Source: Sphingomonas sp. PP-CE-3G-477 (GTDB taxonomy: Bacteria > Pseudomonadota > Alphaproteobacteria > Sphingomonadales > Sphingomonadaceae). From it: 64,000 bases of DNA. Below are positions 48,818 to 58,075 of the stretch, piece by piece. The stretch covers positions 1 through 64,000 of the forward strand of contig NZ_QAOF01000004.1 of the NCBI RefSeq assembly GCF_003050745.1. Reading direction: 5' to 3'. The translations under genes and the position numbers were made by a program. Every line of letters starts with the position of its first letter. Position 1 is the stretch's first letter. A model generated the notes under the pieces. The model was given only the letters and a program-made list of their open reading frames with translations, had not been told where the DNA came from and made no database searches.

Positions 48818-49851
48818 CCGCTTCCGTTGCCTTGCCGGCCGTTCGCACGATCGAAGGGGCGAAACGGGGCGAGATCGACTTCGCCGCGCTGATCGAAGCT
48901 GGCGAACCGGTCGTGCTGAAGGCGGTGGCGACCGATCTGCCGCTGGTCGAGGCCGGGCGGCAGGGTGCGGACGCGGCGATGGCGTATCTGTTACGCTTCG
49001 ATGCGGGCCGTCCGGTGGTCGGCTTCGTCGGCGAACCAAAGATCGGCGGCCGCTTCTTCTACAATGACGACGTCACGGGCATGAACTACGCGGCAAGCCG
49101 CGCGCCGCTGGCCGATTATCTCGACCGGATCCGCGCGGGTATCGCCGCAGACGAGGCGCCATCGGTGTATCTCGGCTCGACCGACGTCGACACGTTCTTC
49201 CCCGGTTTGCGCGCCGAGAACCCCGTCGTGGCCGAGGGCGACCTTACTGGTGCCGGGACGCCGCTCGCCAGCCTCTGGATCGGCAACCGCACGACCGCGG
49301 CGGCGCATTGGGACATGTCGAACAACATCGCCTGCCCGCTGGTCGGCCGGCGCCGTTTCACGCTGTTCCCGCCCGATCAGGTCGCGAACCTCTATCCCGG
49401 CCCGCTCGAACCGACGCCAGGCGGGCAGGTCGTCAGCATGGTCGATTTCATCGAACCCGATTTCGACCGCCATCCGGGCTTTCGCGACGCGCTGAGCACT
49501 GCGCGCGTCGTCTACCTCGATCCGGGCGATATTCTCGTCTACCCGGCCTTGTGGTGGCACCGGGTGGAGGCGCTCGACGACTTCAACTTGATGATCAATT
49601 ATTGGTGGAACGACGTGCCCGCGTTCGTCGATACGCCGATGACGACGATGCTTCATGCGATGCTCAGCCTGCGCGATCGTCCCGAGGGCGAGAAGCGGGC
49701 GTGGCGCGAACTGTTCGACTATTACGTCTTCGGCCCCGCCGAGCGCGCGGGCGAACACCTGCCGCCGCATGCCCGCGGTGCGCTCGCGCCGCTCGACGAC
49801 ACCGCCGCACGGCGATTGCGCGCACAAGTCCTGCAACGCCTCAACAGATAG
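48814..49851 (+). CDS. cupin-like (JmjC-type) protein
   Basis: A 345-residue protein of the cupin_8/JmjC fold. The Fe(II) ligand pattern is seen as H-x-D in AAHWDMSNNIACPLVG and a later His in PALWWHRVEAL, with ARVVYLDPGDILVYPALWW typical of these dioxygenase-like proteins. It might hydroxylate a protein or small molecule using 2-oxoglutarate; no substrate is known. It starts at a GTG overlapping the SapC stop and is followed 7 bases later by the halogenase homologue, so the three genes form one unit. Confidence 0.85.
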   Translation: MTASVALPAVRTIEGAKRGEIDFAALIEAGEPVVLKAVATDLPLVEAGRQGADAAMAYLLRFDAGRPVVGFVGEPKIGGRFFYNDDVTGMNYAASRAPLADYLDRIRAGIAADEAPSVYLGSTDVDTFFPGLRAENPVVAEGDLTGAGTPLASLWIGNRTTAAAHWDMSNNIACPLVGRRRFTLFPPDQVANLYPGPLEPTPGGQVVSMVDFIEPDFDRHPGFRDALSTARVVYLDPGDILVYPALWWHRVEALDDFNLMINYWWNDVPAFVDTPMTTMLHAMLSLRDRPEGEKRAWRELFDYYVFGPAERAGEHLPPHARGALAPLDDTAARRLRAQVLQRLNR

Positions 49852-49858
49852 GATGGCC

Positions 49859-51349
49859 ATGACGGACACACAGCGGAGCCGCGTCGTGATCGCGGGCGGC
49901 GGCACCACCGGCTGGCTCGCCGCTGCCGCAATCGCGCAGCAACTCGGCGCGCTGGTCGATGTCACGCTGGTCGAATCCGAGGAGATCGGCACGATCGGCG
50001 TCGGCGAATCGACCATCCCGACGGCACGCGCGTTCCACCGGCTGATCGGGATCGACGAGCAGCGGTTCATGGCCGAGACCGGCGCCACCTTCAAACTCGG
50101 CATATCGTTCGAGAACTGGGCTCGGATCGGCGATCGCTACATCCACGCGTTCGGCGAAACCGGCCAGTCGACCTGGATGGGTGCGTTCCACCATTTCTGG
50201 CTCCAGGCGCGCGAAGACGGTTTCGGCGGCGACCTCGGCGACTATTGCCTCGAACTCCAGGCGGCGCAGGCGGAGCGGTTCGCGATCGGCGGCAACGCGC
50301 CCGAGCTGAGCTACGCCTATCACCTCGACGCGGGCCGCTATGCGCGACACCTGCGCACGCTCGCCGAGGGGGCAGGCGCGCGCCGCATCGAAGGGTTCAT
50401 CGACCGCGTCGAACAGGATGGCGAGAGCGGTGACATCGCCGCGCTCGTGCTGCGCTCGGGGGAGCGGATCGAGGGGGACCTGTTCATCGACTGCACCGGG
50501 TTCCGCGCGATGCTGATCGGCCAGACTTTGGGGTCGCCGTTCGAGAATTGGCGGCATTGGTTGCCGACCGACAGCGCGGTCGTCACGCAGACGCGCTCGG
50601 TCGGGCCGGCGGTGCCGTACACGCGCGCGATCGCGCACGGTGCGGGGTGGCGCTGGCAGATCCCGCTCCAGCACCGCGTCGGCAATGGGCTCGTCTATGA
50701 CAGCCGGCACCTCTCCGCAGATGAGGCGCACGCGCAATTGCTCGCCGAAGTCGAGGGTGAAGTCCTGTTCGATCCCCGCCTGATCCGCTTCCAGCCCGGT
50801 CGCCGCCAGGACGTATGGCGCGGCAATTGCGTGGCATTGGGGCTAGCGGGTGGGTTCGTCGAACCGCTCGAGTCGACCGCGATTCACCTCGCGATGATCG
50901 GCATCACGCGGCTGCTCCAGGTGTTCCCGTTCGGCGGCAATCACGCGGCGACGGCCAAACGCTTCAACGAACAGGCGGCCGCCGATATCGAACGAATCCG
51001 CGACTTCATCGTGCTGCATTACGTGCTGACCGAGCGTGACGACACGGCGTTCTGGAATGCATGCCGGACGATGGAAATCCCCGAGACGCTGAGCGACCGG
51101 ATCGCGTTGTTTCGCGAAAGCGGCATGGCGTATCAGGACGGCGAAGAGATTTTCCGCGTCGCCTCCTGGGCGCAGGTGATGACCGGCCAGCGACTGTCTC
51201 CCCGCCAACATCACCGGATGGGCCGGATCATGGGTGAGCCGCGCCTGCGACAGGTCCTGGGCGACATGAAGACGACTATCGCCAAGCAAGTCGCGGTCCT
51301 GCCGACGCATCAGCAGTTCCTGCGTACCTATTGCCCCGCCGATGTTTGA
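49859..51349 (+). CDS. flavin-dependent tryptophan-halogenase family protein
   Basis: A 496-residue FAD-dependent halogenase homologue. It has the dinucleotide motif GGGTTGW (residues 13-19), the VGEST segment, the catalytic Lys79 (GATFKLG, same number as in PrnA), the GWRWQIP (GWxWxIP) motif and the Glu of FVEPLESTAIHL. All key residues for halogenation are present. It would use FADH2, O2 and halide to make a chloramine/bromamine-type lysine adduct. Relatives from xanthomonads and Brevundimonas halogenate indoles in vitro, but the native substrate is unknown. ATG 49859 follows AGGA; 49853 is an alternative. It overlaps the gluconolactonase start by 8 bases. Confidence 0.88.
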   Translation: MTDTQRSRVVIAGGGTTGWLAAAAIAQQLGALVDVTLVESEEIGTIGVGESTIPTARAFHRLIGIDEQRFMAETGATFKLGISFENWARIGDRYIHAFGETGQSTWMGAFHHFWLQAREDGFGGDLGDYCLELQAAQAERFAIGGNAPELSYAYHLDAGRYARHLRTLAEGAGARRIEGFIDRVEQDGESGDIAALVLRSGERIEGDLFIDCTGFRAMLIGQTLGSPFENWRHWLPTDSAVVTQTRSVGPAVPYTRAIAHGAGWRWQIPLQHRVGNGLVYDSRHLSADEAHAQLLAEVEGEVLFDPRLIRFQPGRRQDVWRGNCVALGLAGGFVEPLESTAIHLAMIGITRLLQVFPFGGNHAATAKRFNEQAAADIERIRDFIVLHYVLTERDDTAFWNACRTMEIPETLSDRIALFRESGMAYQDGEEIFRVASWAQVMTGQRLSPRQHHRMGRIMGEPRLRQVLGDMKTTIAKQVAVLPTHQQFLRTYCPADV

Positions 51350-52385
51350 GCGGGCCGCCAGCGACGCGTTTCGACCGGGACGTCGCGAGGTCCTGGTCGG
51401 CGCGGTGGCGATGGTCGCCGCGCCAGCTTTTGGTGCGGGCCCCGCTGCCGAGCCGCGCGTCGAGCGGATGTCACCCGCGTTCGACCGGATGGTCGCGGCC
51501 GGCACGCGGGTCGAGACGATCGCGACCGGCATCCGCTGGGCGGAGGGCCCGGTATGGGTCGAGGCCGGACAGTATCTGCTGTTCTCCGACCCACCCGCCA
51601 ACATCGTTCGTCGCTGGCGCAAGGGTGGCCCCGCCGTGCCGTTCCTCGATCCGTCGGGGGCAGGGGGCACCGATCCCAAGCTTATCCGCGAGCCGGGTGC
51701 GAACGGACTGACGCTCGACCGCGAGGGCCGGCTGTTGATCGCGAACAGCGGCGGTCGGTCGATCGATCGCCTGGATTTGGTCACGCGGCGGCGCGAGACG
51801 GTCGTCGATCGCTACCAGGGAAAGCGGTTCAACAGCCCGAACGACATGCACGTCGCGCGCGACGGGACGCTCTACTTCACCGATCCGCCGTACGGGCTGA
51901 CCGAAGGCGATACGTCGCCGCTAAAGGAACTGGCGGTGAACGGCGTCTATCGGCTGCGGCCGGGCGGCATGGTCGAACTGCTGGAGGGGAGCCTGACTCG
52001 ACCGAACGGCATTGCGTTGTCGCCCGACGAAACGCGGCTCTACGTGTCGGTGTCGGACGAAAGCGCGCCGCGGATCATGGTCTATGATCTCGATGCGAAG
52101 GGCGTGCGCAATGCCAGGGTGCTGCTCGATGCCACGGCGATGAAGGCGCGGGGCGGGGCAGGGTTGCCCGACGGCATGAAGGTGGCGCTCGACGGGACGC
52201 TGGTGTGCTCGGTGCCCGGCGGCATGATGGTCATGACGCCCGACGCGGAGCCGCTCGCGCTCGTCACGACTGGCGCGCCGATCGCCAACTGCGCGTTCGG
52301 CGAGCGGGGGCGGGCGCTATACATGACCGCCAACGACCGCGTCCTGCGCCTGTCGCTGCGTGGCGGTTGGCAAGGCGAGGGCTGA
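51342..52385 (+). CDS. SMP-30/gluconolactonase family protein
   Basis: A 347-residue exported six-bladed propeller enzyme. The N-terminus (PGRREVLVGAVAMVAAPAFG) looks like a twin-arginine signal. Metal-site residues are E68 (WAEGP), N167 (RFNSPND) and the Asp in GLPDGMKV. It likely opens D-glucono-1,5-lactone or a related sugar lactone in the periplasm. It overlaps the halogenase gene by 8 bases and is the last gene of the cluster. A gluconate permease gene 4 kb away and an SMP-30-like domain at 58448 point to aldonate or lactone use in this region. Confidence 0.86.
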   Translation: MFERAASDAFRPGRREVLVGAVAMVAAPAFGAGPAAEPRVERMSPAFDRMVAAGTRVETIATGIRWAEGPVWVEAGQYLLFSDPPANIVRRWRKGGPAVPFLDPSGAGGTDPKLIREPGANGLTLDREGRLLIANSGGRSIDRLDLVTRRRETVVDRYQGKRFNSPNDMHVARDGTLYFTDPPYGLTEGDTSPLKELAVNGVYRLRPGGMVELLEGSLTRPNGIALSPDETRLYVSVSDESAPRIMVYDLDAKGVRNARVLLDATAMKARGGAGLPDGMKVALDGTLVCSVPGGMMVMTPDAEPLALVTTGAPIANCAFGERGRALYMTANDRVLRLSLRGGWQGEG

Positions 52386-52489
52386 TCGATCTTCGTTCGA
52401 CACGGACCGTTTAGCCCTTCGCCGTGTGGGGTTTTACGACCGACACGAGTTGAATATTCGCAATTTTAAATGGTCTTGGAACGGTGCGC

Positions 52490-52519
52490 TTCCCCGGCAG
52501 CGGCCGCTGCCGGGGGAAA
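52490..52519. terminator. bidirectional terminator palindrome
   Basis: CCCCGGCAGCGG (52492-52503) and CCGCTGCCGGGG (52504-52515) form a perfect 24-bp palindrome flanked by TT and GAAA. It lies between the converging gluconolactonase and receptor genes and can fold on both strands. Confidence 0.7.
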
Positions 52520-52525
52520 GGCCGG

Positions 52526-55500
52526 TCAGAACCTGGCGCGAACGCCTACGCGGTAGATGCGGCCGAGCGTGTCGTACAGCGCAGGGTTCACGTCGAGACC
52601 GGTGTTGGTCTGTGGCGCGGGCGCTGGGTCGTGATCGAACAGATTGTCGACCTTGAAGAACATGCTGACCTGCTTGGTGAAGTTCACCGATCCGCCGAGG
52701 TCGACGTAGAACGCACCCTTCATCTTGTTATAGTCGATGGTCGGGTGGTTGGCGGTCGAGACTGGGCAGCCGGTGGTGCAGACGACATATTGGTTGCCGA
52801 ACACGCCGTCCGAGAACCAGCGCTCCTGCAGGTTGATGCTGAAGACGTCGTTGTCGTAGCTTTGCGTCGCCAGCCATTTCCAGTCCGGCGTGTTGCCGTT
52901 GTTGGCCCCGGCCTGGTCGACCACGTCAACGCCGGCGATCCCGGCGTCGACGAGGAACTCCTTCACGTGCGTGCCGAGGATGCGGAGCGTGAAGTTGCCG
53001 GGAATGCCGAGCGGCTTCTTCCATTGATAGCTCGCCTCGATGTCGAACCCACTGGTCTTCCACGACGCGAGATTGAACGGCTGGACGTTGATGAAATTGC
53101 CGCCCTGGGTCGGACTGTTCAGCACGAAGCCGCCGCAGAACGCCTGATTGCCCTCGAAGCAGAAGCGGACGATCTGGTCGGGCGATAGTGTCGAGACGAC
53201 GCCGTCGAGCTTGATCTTGTAATAGTCGAACGACAGACCGAGACCCGGCGCCCATGACGGATGCGATAGGACGATACCGACCTCGGTGTTGCGCGCGATT
53301 TCCGGCTTCAGGTCGGGGTTCCCGACGGTGTTCTGGAATGCCTGCACGCCGCTACCGGAGAAGGGATTGGTAAAGTTCGGCAACGTCGTGACGGTCGGTG
53401 CAGCGAACAGTTCGGACAGGTTCGGCGCGCGGACGTCGCGCGACGTGACTGCGCGTAGCCGGATGCCGTCGAGCGGCGTATCCCAGGTACCGCCGGCCTT
53501 CCAAGCCCACACCGTGCCCGACGTGCTGTAATGCGTTACGCGGCCCGCGCCGTTGAGGTTGGCGCGGCCCATCGCCTCGCTGTTGAACAAAGGCAGGTTG
53601 AGCTCGAGAAAGCCCTCGTACACCTCGTACTTTCCGCGCCCGTTCTTGTAGTTGCCGGCTGCCCAGTTGCTGCCCAGCGTAGAATTTAACAGCGGATCGG
53701 CGGGATAGGCTGTGCTGTTCGGGCTGAGTGCGGTGACGCCCGCACCATAGGGGTCGCCGTGGACGCGGTAGAATTCACGACGATACTCGCCACCGAAGGC
53801 AACCGACAACGGCCCGGCCCACAGGTTGAGCGGCTCGCCGGAGAAGTTGAGGCTGGCGACGTCCTGCGTCAGCTTGGTGCGCTGGAGCGGCCCATTGGCA
53901 GGCGTGACATAGGCGAGCGCCGCTACCGACGGCACCGCGCCGCCGAAGATGTTGATAGGCTGGCACCCGGCGGCGCGCGCGGCAGGATCGGCGCAGACGA
54001 TCGCGCCGTTCAGCGTGATCGCATTGGTCGCCGCGACATAGCGGGACTGCAACACGGTGTTGTCGACGTCGATCGCCGCCTTTGTGATGCCGTGCTCGTA
54101 ATAGGCATCGTAGGTCCACGGCGTGCCGCCGATGTCGAACTTGCCCTTCAGCCCACCGACGAATCGGTATTGGCGACGATCCGTCTGGACCAGCGGATCG
54201 GGGAAGTTGCCGTTGCTGGTGCCGAAATTGAACTGCGTGATGTTGGCGGTCGCGCAGCGATCGCGGACCAGTTGCGGTAGGAAAGGGTTCGCGCACTGCA
54301 CGGTCAGGTTCGGGCGGCCATACCCTGGGCTCGGCTGGTTGCTGGTCTTCACCTGCGCGACGTTGACGGTGACATAGGCCTCGTTGTTCTCGGCGAAATC
54401 GAAGCCGATCCGCCCAAACCCGTTGAGCCGCTCCAGCGAGGATTTGAGCGATGCGCCCGAGCCCGGCGCGCCCGACAGGTCCCCGCCGACGCAGAAGCTG
54501 TTGGCGGGGAAGCAGTTGGTGACGCCGCCGGTGCCGGTCGGACGACCGTTCGAGCCATAGTTGAAATTATACGGCGCGCCGTTCTGGTCGAACGCGATGC
54601 CCTGCAACGGGCCGTTGTTGATCAGGCCGAAGCGCGCATATTGATAGGGCTGCGCATAGTCGCGGTAGTTGAACTGCGGCAGGCCGTTGTTCGTTTGTCC
54701 GGTGTTGACGAGCGTGGTGGCGCGGTACCAGTCGCGACCTTTGGCGAGGTCGGTGCCGAAATCGCCCGGGCCGACGCCGTCCTCGTCGTCATATTCGCCA
54801 CTGACGATCAGGTGCAGCTTATCGCCGAACAGCGACGTGCCGAACGCGGCCTGGACCAGGCCCTGCTTGTCGTCGCCATAATTGGTGATGCCGCCCTGGA
54901 CGTTTGCCTTGAAGCCCTTGAAGCGCGTGTCGGTGATGAAGTTGACCACGCCGCCGACCGCGTCCGAGCCGTAGGACGCCGATGCGCCGCCGGTTACGAC
55001 GTCAACGCGCTTGACCAGCAACTGCGGGAACATGCTGATATCGGGCACGCCGGAGACGTTCGCGCCGACGACGCGCTGCCCGTCGAGCAGGGTCAGCGTA
55101 CGGATGGGGCCGAGGCCACGCAGCGAGAAGGAGCTCAGCCCCTGCGTGCCGCTCGACGTGCTGAACGTGCCGGTCGAGGCGCCGGTCGAGCCCTGCAGCG
55201 ACGGCAGCTGCGCGATCGCGTTGAAGATATTGGGTTGCGCGTTCTTGAGGATCTGGTCCTCGCCGATCACGGTCGTCGGCGTCGGCGCGTTGAAGCCGCT
55301 CGACGTGATGCGCGTGCCGGTGACGACGATGTCGTTCGAGGTGGTCGCCGCACGCTCTTCGGCTTGCACGGCCGGTTCCGGCGCGAGAAGCTGGTCGGGC
55401 GCGGCCGGGTCTGCGGACTGTGTCGAGGCCGGGAGGCTCGCATCCGGAGACGCGGTCTGGCCAAGGGCGGGCGAGCAGAGCAGCGCGGTCGCGAGTACGG

Positions 55501-55564
55501 CTAAGCTGGTAGCGGTACCACGGAAATTCCGAACGGAGTACCGATCGCGCATATGCCTGTGCAT
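52526..55564 (-). CDS. TonB-dependent receptor, downstream of gntP-fadR
   Basis: A 1012-residue receptor with a signal peptide ending in SPALGQ. The TonB box is NDIVVTGTRITSSGF; the plug has SLRGLGPIRTLTLLDGQRVV and GGASASYGSDAVGGVVNF. The barrel ends in YRVGVRARF. Several ATG codons (55567, 55564, 55552) are possible; GGGGATGG upstream favours 55564. It follows the FadR-type regulator on the same strand with a 173-base gap, so it may belong to the gluconate permease unit and import a gluconate-containing or lactone sugar. That is inference. Confidence 0.87.
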   Translation of the reverse strand: MHRHMRDRYSVRNFRGTATSLAVLATALLCSPALGQTASPDASLPASTQSADPAAPDQLLAPEPAVQAEERAATTSNDIVVTGTRITSSGFNAPTPTTVIGEDQILKNAQPNIFNAIAQLPSLQGSTGASTGTFSTSSGTQGLSSFSLRGLGPIRTLTLLDGQRVVGANVSGVPDISMFPQLLVKRVDVVTGGASASYGSDAVGGVVNFITDTRFKGFKANVQGGITNYGDDKQGLVQAAFGTSLFGDKLHLIVSGEYDDEDGVGPGDFGTDLAKGRDWYRATTLVNTGQTNNGLPQFNYRDYAQPYQYARFGLINNGPLQGIAFDQNGAPYNFNYGSNGRPTGTGGVTNCFPANSFCVGGDLSGAPGSGASLKSSLERLNGFGRIGFDFAENNEAYVTVNVAQVKTSNQPSPGYGRPNLTVQCANPFLPQLVRDRCATANITQFNFGTSNGNFPDPLVQTDRRQYRFVGGLKGKFDIGGTPWTYDAYYEHGITKAAIDVDNTVLQSRYVAATNAITLNGAIVCADPAARAAGCQPINIFGGAVPSVAALAYVTPANGPLQRTKLTQDVASLNFSGEPLNLWAGPLSVAFGGEYRREFYRVHGDPYGAGVTALSPNSTAYPADPLLNSTLGSNWAAGNYKNGRGKYEVYEGFLELNLPLFNSEAMGRANLNGAGRVTHYSTSGTVWAWKAGGTWDTPLDGIRLRAVTSRDVRAPNLSELFAAPTVTTLPNFTNPFSGSGVQAFQNTVGNPDLKPEIARNTEVGIVLSHPSWAPGLGLSFDYYKIKLDGVVSTLSPDQIVRFCFEGNQAFCGGFVLNSPTQGGNFINVQPFNLASWKTSGFDIEASYQWKKPLGIPGNFTLRILGTHVKEFLVDAGIAGVDVVDQAGANNGNTPDWKWLATQSYDNDVFSINLQERWFSDGVFGNQYVVCTTGCPVSTANHPTIDYNKMKGAFYVDLGGSVNFTKQVSMFFKVDNLFDHDPAPAPQTNTGLDVNPALYDTLGRIYRVGVRARF

Positions 55565-55671
55565 CATTCCATCCCCATGTTGCACGACGCGCATACCGTG
55601 TGTCCGGCTTGGCGACGTGTCGTGTCCCGACGCTCTTTATCGGAAGCCGGTCGCGGTATCATCTACGACCA

Positions 55672-55713
55672 TGGTCGCAGTGGGCGGTCGCAAGGGGGGG
55701 GCGGTCGCAGGGG
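55672..55713. repeat. three GGTCGCA direct repeats
   Basis: GGTCGCA occurs three times within about 40 bases, each followed within three bases by a G run, in the gap between the FadR-type regulator and the receptor. It could be a regulator binding array or simple slippage of a G-rich stretch. Confidence 0.4.
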
Positions 55714-55737
55714 GCGCGCGTGCAGACCGCGCGCCAG

Positions 55738-56457
55738 TCAGGGCATCAACCGTTTGCGCCCCTGCGACAGATGCCAGCGCATCGCCAGCGCGGCGCCGTC
55801 GGCATCCTGCGCGCGGATCGCCTCGACGATCGCGTCATGCTCGTCCATCATCGCCTTGATGACCTCGGGCGCCCGCGACCGCGATATGTCGACCCCGGCG
55901 CGCAGGATCTGCATCACCTGTTCCTGGAGGTGATCGAAGACCGGCAGGAACGCGGCGTTGGAGGTCGCTTCGGCGATCGCACGGTGCAGCACCCAATCCT
56001 CGTCATGCGCCGGCGCGTTGGAGAGGAGCGCGGCGCGCAACGCCTCCAGCGCCTTCTCGATCGCATCGAGCTGATGGTTCGACCGCCGCTGCGCCGCCAG
56101 CCTCGCGGCCTCCGCTTCCAGCACGAAGCGGACTTCGTACGTGCCCAGCGTGGTTGCCAGCGCGTCCATCGGCATGTGCGATCCAAGCCGTTCGGACGGC
56201 CGACGCTTGACGAACGATCCCGCGCCGAGCCGCGCCTGCGTGATCCCGTCGGACGCCAGCCGCGCCAGCGCCTCGCGCACGATCGTCCGCGACATCCCGA
56301 AGGTCGCCGCCAGCCGCAATTCCGACGGCAGCCGGTCGCCGATCGCGAGCCGTTCTTCGAGGATGATCTGGACGATGCCGGCATAGGCGCGATCGGCCAG
56401 CCGACCCTCGTTCGCCGCGGCCTTTTCCGGGACGTCTCCGATTTGGTCAGATGACAT
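55738..56457 (-). CDS. GntR/FadR-family transcriptional regulator
   Basis: A 239-residue regulator. The N-terminal winged HTH (about residues 15-85: LADRAYAGIVQIILEERL, RLPSELRLAATFGMSRTIVR, GSFVKRR) is followed by an all-helical FCD effector domain with the conserved DEDWVLHRAI and late HDAIVEAIRAQDADGA segment. The start at 56457 overlaps the gntP stop by 11 bases, so both are co-transcribed. It probably senses gluconate or a related acid and controls gntP and nearby genes. The inverted repeat at 57882-57901 is a candidate site. Confidence 0.88.
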   Translation of the reverse strand: MSSDQIGDVPEKAAANEGRLADRAYAGIVQIILEERLAIGDRLPSELRLAATFGMSRTIVREALARLASDGITQARLGAGSFVKRRPSERLGSHMPMDALATTLGTYEVRFVLEAEAARLAAQRRSNHQLDAIEKALEALRAALLSNAPAHDEDWVLHRAIAEATSNAAFLPVFDHLQEQVMQILRAGVDISRSRAPEVIKAMMDEHDAIVEAIRAQDADGAALAMRWHLSQGRKRLMP

Positions 56458-57793
56458 GGCTGAGCGCCATGACCAGCGCGAGGCCGACCACCGAGATCGC
56501 CGTTTCGAGCAGCGACCAGGTCCGGAACGTGTCGGCGGTGCTGGTGCCGACATAGCTTTTCACCAGCCAGAAACCGGGATCGTTGACGTGGCTGAAGAAT
56601 ACCGATCCCGCGCCGATCGCCAGCACGACCAGTTCCGGCGACACGCCCGAACTCGCGACCACGCCCGGCATGATCCCGACCGCGGTGATCGTCGCGACCG
56701 TGGCGGAGCCCGCGGCGAGGCGGATCGCCACCGCGACCAGCCAGCCGAGCAGCAGCGGCGAGATCGCGTACATCAGCACGGTGCGCGCGAGCAGATCGGA
56801 CAGCCCGGCGGTCACCAGCACCTGCTTCAGCGCGCCGCCCGCGCCGATCGCGAGCAGGATCGCGCCTGCCGAACCCATCGTCTCGTGCCACACCGCATCC
56901 TGGATCGCCGCCTCGCGCAGCCGCCGCCCGAACAGCAACGGCAGCGCGAGGAGGTTGGTGATCAGCAACGCGATCACCGGATTGCTCGCCGCGACCAGCC
57001 ACGCGGTGCCCTTCATCCCCGGCACGATCTGGCCCAGTTCGCCGGTCGCGATCATCAGCACGGGGAGCAGCACGATCAGCAGCGACAGCATCCGCCGCGG
57101 CGGCGCGATCGAGAGGCCTTTGTCGGTCACGATCGGCGACGCGAGCCGCACGCCGCGCGTCGTCACCATCGCCAGCAACGGCCCGGCGATGATCGCGGTC
57201 GGGATCGCGATCAGGATGCCGTAGAACATCGTCAGCCCGAGGTTCGCGCCAAGCGCCTCCACCGCGAGCAGCGGCCCCGGATGCGGCGGGACCAGCGCGT
57301 GGACCACGCCCAGACCGGCGAGCGCGGGCATGATGAGCCGCAGCTTGGCCGCATCGCGATCGGCGCCGTCCTTGCCCGTCATCTCCTCCGCCGCCGCGAC
57401 GACGATCGGCAGCAGCAGCACGAGTCCGGTCTCGAAGAACAGCGGCAGGCCGACGACGATCGCGATCCCCAGGGTCGCCCAGGGTGCGGCGCGCACACCG
57501 GTAAGCTGCAACGCGCCCTTCGCCAGCGACGCGGCGGCACCCGACAGATGCAACATCGCGCCCAGCGACAGGCCGAGCGCGACGACGAGGCCGGTGCCGC
57601 CGATGATATCGCCGACACCCTTCTGCACCGCCTTGGCGACGTCGGGCAGCGGCAGTCCGGCGAGCAGCCCGACGGTGAACGCGCCGCACAACAGGCCGAT
57701 AAAGGGGTGAAGCCGCCCGCGGACGATCATCAGCACGGCGAGAAGTATCCCGGCCAGCGCGGCGATCACCAGCCGCATGTCGCTGCCGATCAT
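56447..57793 (-). CDS. gluconate:H+ symporter, GntP family
   Basis: A 448-residue inner-membrane permease with about 12-14 hydrophobic segments. Family features include RLHPFIGLLCGAFTVGLLAG, GLPLFFETGLVLLLPI, PPHPGPLLAVEALGANLG and FFSHVNDPGFWLVKSYVG. It imports D-gluconate or a related sugar acid by proton symport. The start at 57793 (MIGSDMRLV) or 57778 cannot be decided; neither has a strong ribosome site. It is the first gene of a gntP - fadR - receptor set, and the gluconolactonase at 51342 could supply its substrate. Confidence 0.9.
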   Translation of the reverse strand: MIGSDMRLVIAALAGILLAVLMIVRGRLHPFIGLLCGAFTVGLLAGLPLPDVAKAVQKGVGDIIGGTGLVVALGLSLGAMLHLSGAAASLAKGALQLTGVRAAPWATLGIAIVVGLPLFFETGLVLLLPIVVAAAEEMTGKDGADRDAAKLRLIMPALAGLGVVHALVPPHPGPLLAVEALGANLGLTMFYGILIAIPTAIIAGPLLAMVTTRGVRLASPIVTDKGLSIAPPRRMLSLLIVLLPVLMIATGELGQIVPGMKGTAWLVAASNPVIALLITNLLALPLLFGRRLREAAIQDAVWHETMGSAGAILLAIGAGGALKQVLVTAGLSDLLARTVLMYAISPLLLGWLVAVAIRLAAGSATVATITAVGIMPGVVASSGVSPELVVLAIGAGSVFFSHVNDPGFWLVKSYVGTSTADTFRTWSLLETAISVVGLALVMALSHVI

Positions 57794-57881
57794 TGGCGTG
57801 CGGCTCGCGGTCGTCCGGAACGATCCAGTGCTCGTGGCATAAACGCCCCTCCTATCGGTCCGGCGGCGCCTTCGCCTGCTG

Positions 57882-57901
57882 GTACAATCGCATATCTGTA
57901 C
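57882..57901. promoter_or_regulatory. candidate operator upstream of gntP
   Basis: GTACA (57882-57886) and TGTAC (57897-57901) form an inverted repeat with a 10-base spacer, 89 bases before the gntP start and between the divergent gntP and LuxR-type genes. It is a reasonable site for the FadR-type regulator. Confidence 0.4.
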
Positions 57902-58075
57902 GACAGGTCTTTTCGAACTACCAACAGAAAAGGCTTGATTGCGCCCAAAGCTGCGGCCCATACATCGGACCTGTCCAACCGAATCCGCACAACCGGATCA
58001 GTGGATCAACAGCTCGAACCATGCCGTCGCGGTCCCGATCCGCTGCACACATGGCCGAAGCAGAGGAGGATGACC

